The notes beneath the pieces were generated by a model that saw only the letters and a list, made by a program, of their open reading frames with translations, searched no databases and was not told where the DNA came from. The position numbers and the translations under genes are program-made. Below, piece by piece: positions 7,109 to 8,567 of a DNA stretch of 8,567 nucleotides. Every line of letters begins with the position of its first letter. The stretch's first letter is position 1. The stretch is taken from positions 1 through 8,567 of the forward strand of contig CAKSBK010000028.1 in the NCBI GenBank assembly GCA_934438035.1. The letters run 5' to 3'. The DNA comes from an uncultured Christensenellaceae bacterium. Lineage in GTDB: Bacteria > Bacillota > Clostridia > Christensenellales > Christensenellaceae.

Positions 7109-7795
7109 ATGCCTAAAAACGAATTCGCCGTCTCTAAAGAGCTGCATGACGCGCTCATAGAAAGAGAACGGAAAATCAGAAAAGAGCATTCTAAATTATA
7201 TTATCCTTTTTTTAAAAGACTTGCGGACATATGCTGCTCTCTTGCGGCGCTTATAGTTATGCTTATTTTACTGCCCTTTGTGGCTGTTGCAATAAAAATC
7301 GATTCCCGCGGTCCCGTATTCTTCTCTCAAATGAGAGTGGGGCAATACGGCGAGCTGATAAAAATATATAAATTCAGAACCATGTGCGCGGACGCCGAAA
7401 AGAAAATTGACAAAAACGTTTTTAAAAACAAAAATAACCCCTTTTTACAGCACGAGAATGACGATAGGGTAACAAAGGTCGGCGCTTTTTTAAGGAAGTT
7501 CAGCATAGACGAGCTTCCGCAGCTCTTCTGCGTATTTAAGGGAGACATGAGCTTTATAGGCCCGCGTCCGTTTATAATCGAAGAGACGTCCGTGCTTTCA
7601 AACGAACAGCTTATGCGTCTTGCAATCCGCCCGGGGCTTACCGGCCTTGCGCAGATAAGCGGAAGAAACGACCTTAACCTTCAAGAGCGCATGGAAAAAG
7701 ACCTTGAATATATGGACAACATGTCCGCAGGGCTGGATATAAAAATACTTTGGAAAACCATCATACAGGTTTTAACAAGCAAAGGGGCATCTTAA
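7109..7795 (+). CDS. Polyprenyl-phosphate sugar phosphotransferase (phosphoglycosyl transferase)
   Basis: A 228-residue member of the bacterial sugar transferase family (PF02397; PglC/WbaP/CpsE type). It moves a phospho-sugar from a UDP-sugar to undecaprenyl phosphate at the inner face of the membrane, the first step of capsule, exopolysaccharide or glycan assembly. After a charged N-terminal helix (about 1-30) comes KRLADICC and one hydrophobic segment (41-62) with P56, as in the re-entrant helix of the monotopic enzymes. Then follow GPVFFSQMRVG (68-78), YKFRTM (87-92), the catalytic Asp-Glu pair D134-E135 in SIDELPQL, GDMSFIGPRP (145-154) and RPGLTGLAQISGR (174-186). It lacks the extra N-terminal membrane domain of WbaP-size relatives. 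The start is ATG 7109 with GGAG at 7099-7102; the reading frame extends upstream to a TTG at 7052, but that lies in the promoter. No other glycan genes are visible nearby, so the sugar is unknown. Confidence 0.93.
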   Translation: MPKNEFAVSKELHDALIERERKIRKEHSKLYYPFFKRLADICCSLAALIVMLILLPFVAVAIKIDSRGPVFFSQMRVGQYGELIKIYKFRTMCADAEKKIDKNVFKNKNNPFLQHENDDRVTKVGAFLRKFSIDELPQLFCVFKGDMSFIGPRPFIIEETSVLSNEQLMRLAIRPGLTGLAQISGRNDLNLQERMEKDLEYMDNMSAGLDIKILWKTIIQVLTSKGAS

Positions 7796-7797
7796 AA

Positions 7798-8109
7798 GTG
7801 ACTACGGACGAATTTAAGGCGAACGCACAAAAGCTGCTTTCCCCTCTTTGCGACATCCGCTTTAAAAAGATGATGGGTGAATATATAGTCTATTACAGAG
7901 GAAGAATCGCCGCTTACCTTTGCGACGACAGGTTTTTAATAAAGCCCGTTCCCTCTGCGGCAAAATATTTGGGCTATGAAATTTTCGATATCCCTTACCC
8001 CGGGGCAAAGCCCATGCTTCTTTTAAAAAAGCCCTATTCTTCCGAGCTTTTATGCGGGCTTTTCGAGGCGATTTTTAAAGAACTGCCCGTCCCTAAAAAG
8101 AAAAATTAA
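7798..8109 (+). CDS. TfoX N-terminal domain protein
   Basis: A 103-residue protein that is essentially one TfoX N-terminal domain (PF04993). The diagnostic core is RFKKMMGEYIVYYRGRIAAY (21-40), DDRFLIKPVPSAAKYL (43-58), YPGAKPMLLL (67-76) and a C-terminal helix with LFEAIFKELPVPK (88-100). Full-length TfoX/Sxy of gamma-proteobacteria switches on competence genes with CRP. The stand-alone N-domain proteins of Bacillota have no settled role, so no competence function is claimed. The start is taken as GTG 7798, 2 nt after the transferase stop, with AAAGGGG (7781-7787) as a rather distant ribosome binding site. An upstream TTG at 7750 in the same frame would add 16 residues overlapping the transferase, without a good site. 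Probably co-transcribed with the transferase from the promoter at 7052. Cytoplasmic, with no membrane segment. Confidence 0.87.
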   Translation: MTTDEFKANAQKLLSPLCDIRFKKMMGEYIVYYRGRIAAYLCDDRFLIKPVPSAAKYLGYEIFDIPYPGAKPMLLLKKPYSSELLCGLFEAIFKELPVPKKKN

Positions 8110-8146
8110 AACGCTGCGAACAAATATTTTTTTCGCAGCGCTTTTT
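8108..8146. terminator. Bidirectional intrinsic terminator between convergent genes
   Basis: CGCTGCGAA (8112-8120) and TTCGCAGCG (8132-8140) form a perfect 9-bp stem with an 11-nt AT-rich loop. Rightward it is followed by C and TTTTT (8142-8146), ending the transferase-TfoX transcript. Leftward it is followed by TTTT (8111-8108), so it can also end the CBS-protein transcript. It starts 2 nt after the TfoX stop and lies 3-9 nt from the CBS-gene stop. Confidence 0.88.
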
Positions 8147-8148
8147 AA

Positions 8149-8567
8149 TTAATCCGAGCTTGAAAGAATGTCCCAGGGAGTAACTATTCCCCTAAGCGCT
8201 TCATTTTCATTTCCCGTTTTCGTTAACAGCATAAGCCCTATGCGCAAATGCTTTTTATCATATTCCTCGCAGACCCTTCTTGCTCCTCTTACGGTTTCGT
8301 TCTCCTTTAAAAATATAAAGCCCTCCGTAACATGAGAATGAATGCCTATTTCATCTTTAATATCATAAAAAGTGAGCTTTTTAAAATCACACTCCGGCGT
8401 TTTTACAAGGTATAAAAAAACAGTGCTCATGCTGAAAACCCCGGCGACCTTATTGTCGCTGATAATGGGAATATGCGAAAAGCCTCTTCTTTCCATTTCT
8501 TTCATAAGCGAAAACACCGGCTCGTCAATCCTCGCCGTCAAAATATCCTGCTCTTTTACGGCTATAT
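8149..8567 (-). CDS. CBS-domain protein, C-terminal part (cut by right edge)
   Basis: The frame is open from the right edge to TAA at 8151-8149, giving about 138 residues. A TTG near 8541 could look like a start, but the eight codons before it (IAVKEQDI) continue the CBS fold and no ribosome binding site precedes it. The visible part holds a CBS motif, with VFSLMKEMERRGFSHIPII then KVAGVFSMSTVFLYL, and a second, more divergent half ending in LRGIVTPWDIL, the usual last strand and helix of a CBS domain. Paired CBS domains bind adenine nucleotides and act as energy or ligand sensors. From memory, the VFSxxTVFxYL and GxxTPWD signatures recall a Bacillota family of CBS proteins of roughly 200-230 residues with an N-terminal helical domain, but that part lies outside the window. 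Target and ligand are unknown. It converges on the TfoX gene and shares its terminator. Confidence 0.85.
   Translation of the reverse strand, partial: IAVKEQDILTARIDEPVFSLMKEMERRGFSHIPIISDNKVAGVFSMSTVFLYLVKTPECDFKKLTFYDIKDEIGIHSHVTEGFIFLKENETVRGARRVCEEYDKKHLRIGLMLLTKTGNENEALRGIVTPWDILSSSD

Noticed and set aside
7750..7797. TTG start for the TfoX-domain protein, overlapping the transferase
   Set aside because: The 16 added residues do not belong to the domain and lack a ribosome binding site; GTG 7798 gives the usual length.
8539..8541. TTG as a true start for the CBS protein
   Set aside because: The frame stays open to the window edge and the preceding codons read like CBS-domain sequence, so the gene is simply truncated by the window.
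1..8567. CRISPR array, tRNA, insertion sequence, prophage or defence island
   Set aside because: I saw no regularly spaced repeats, cloverleaf, terminal inverted repeats with transposase, or known defence genes; AddAB here looks like the ordinary housekeeping enzyme.

Overview
The window reads as ordinary chromosomal DNA of a Bacillota (Firmicutes) bacterium, most likely a member of the Clostridia. The reasons are an AddAB-type rather than RecBCD-type recombination nuclease with an iron-sulphur AddB, strong AGGAGG-like ribosome binding sites, near-consensus housekeeping (sigma-A) promoters, AT-rich intergenic spacers and compact spacing. The family-level placement is an inference from these traits only.

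Layout, left to right. (1) 1-151, minus: the first 50 codons of a lipoate-protein ligase-like gene running off the left edge, with its own extended -10 promoter. (2) 253-6632, minus: a two-gene addB-addA operon of about 6.4 kb. addB (GTG start) comes first and its stop overlaps the addA start by one base (TAATG). Together they encode the helicase-nuclease that processes double-strand breaks for RecA. (3) 6688-6975, minus: a monocistronic gene for a 77-residue protein that I do not recognise, ended by a clean intrinsic terminator about 55 bp upstream of addB. (4) 7010-7080: a compact divergent promoter region with a perfect 16-bp palindrome between the two -35 boxes. (5) 7109-8109, plus: a phosphoglycosyl transferase that starts glycan assembly on undecaprenyl phosphate, followed 2 nt later by a small TfoX N-terminal-domain protein. 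(6) 8112-8146: a hairpin terminator usable from both sides. (7) 8149-8567, minus: the C-terminal part of a CBS-domain protein running off the right edge.

The genes do not form one pathway. The only tight functional unit is addB-addA. The transferase and TfoX genes are probably co-transcribed by position, without an evident common role. Three apparent reading-frame starts are TTG artefacts and are corrected here: the transferase (ATG at 7109), the TfoX protein (GTG at 7798) and the CBS protein (open to the right edge).

I looked for an undescribed system and did not find a convincing one. The points most worth a second look are the palindrome in the divergent promoter with the unidentified 77-residue gene beside it, and the absence of a Walker A motif from AddB. 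I saw no tRNA, rRNA, CRISPR array, insertion sequence or long repeat.
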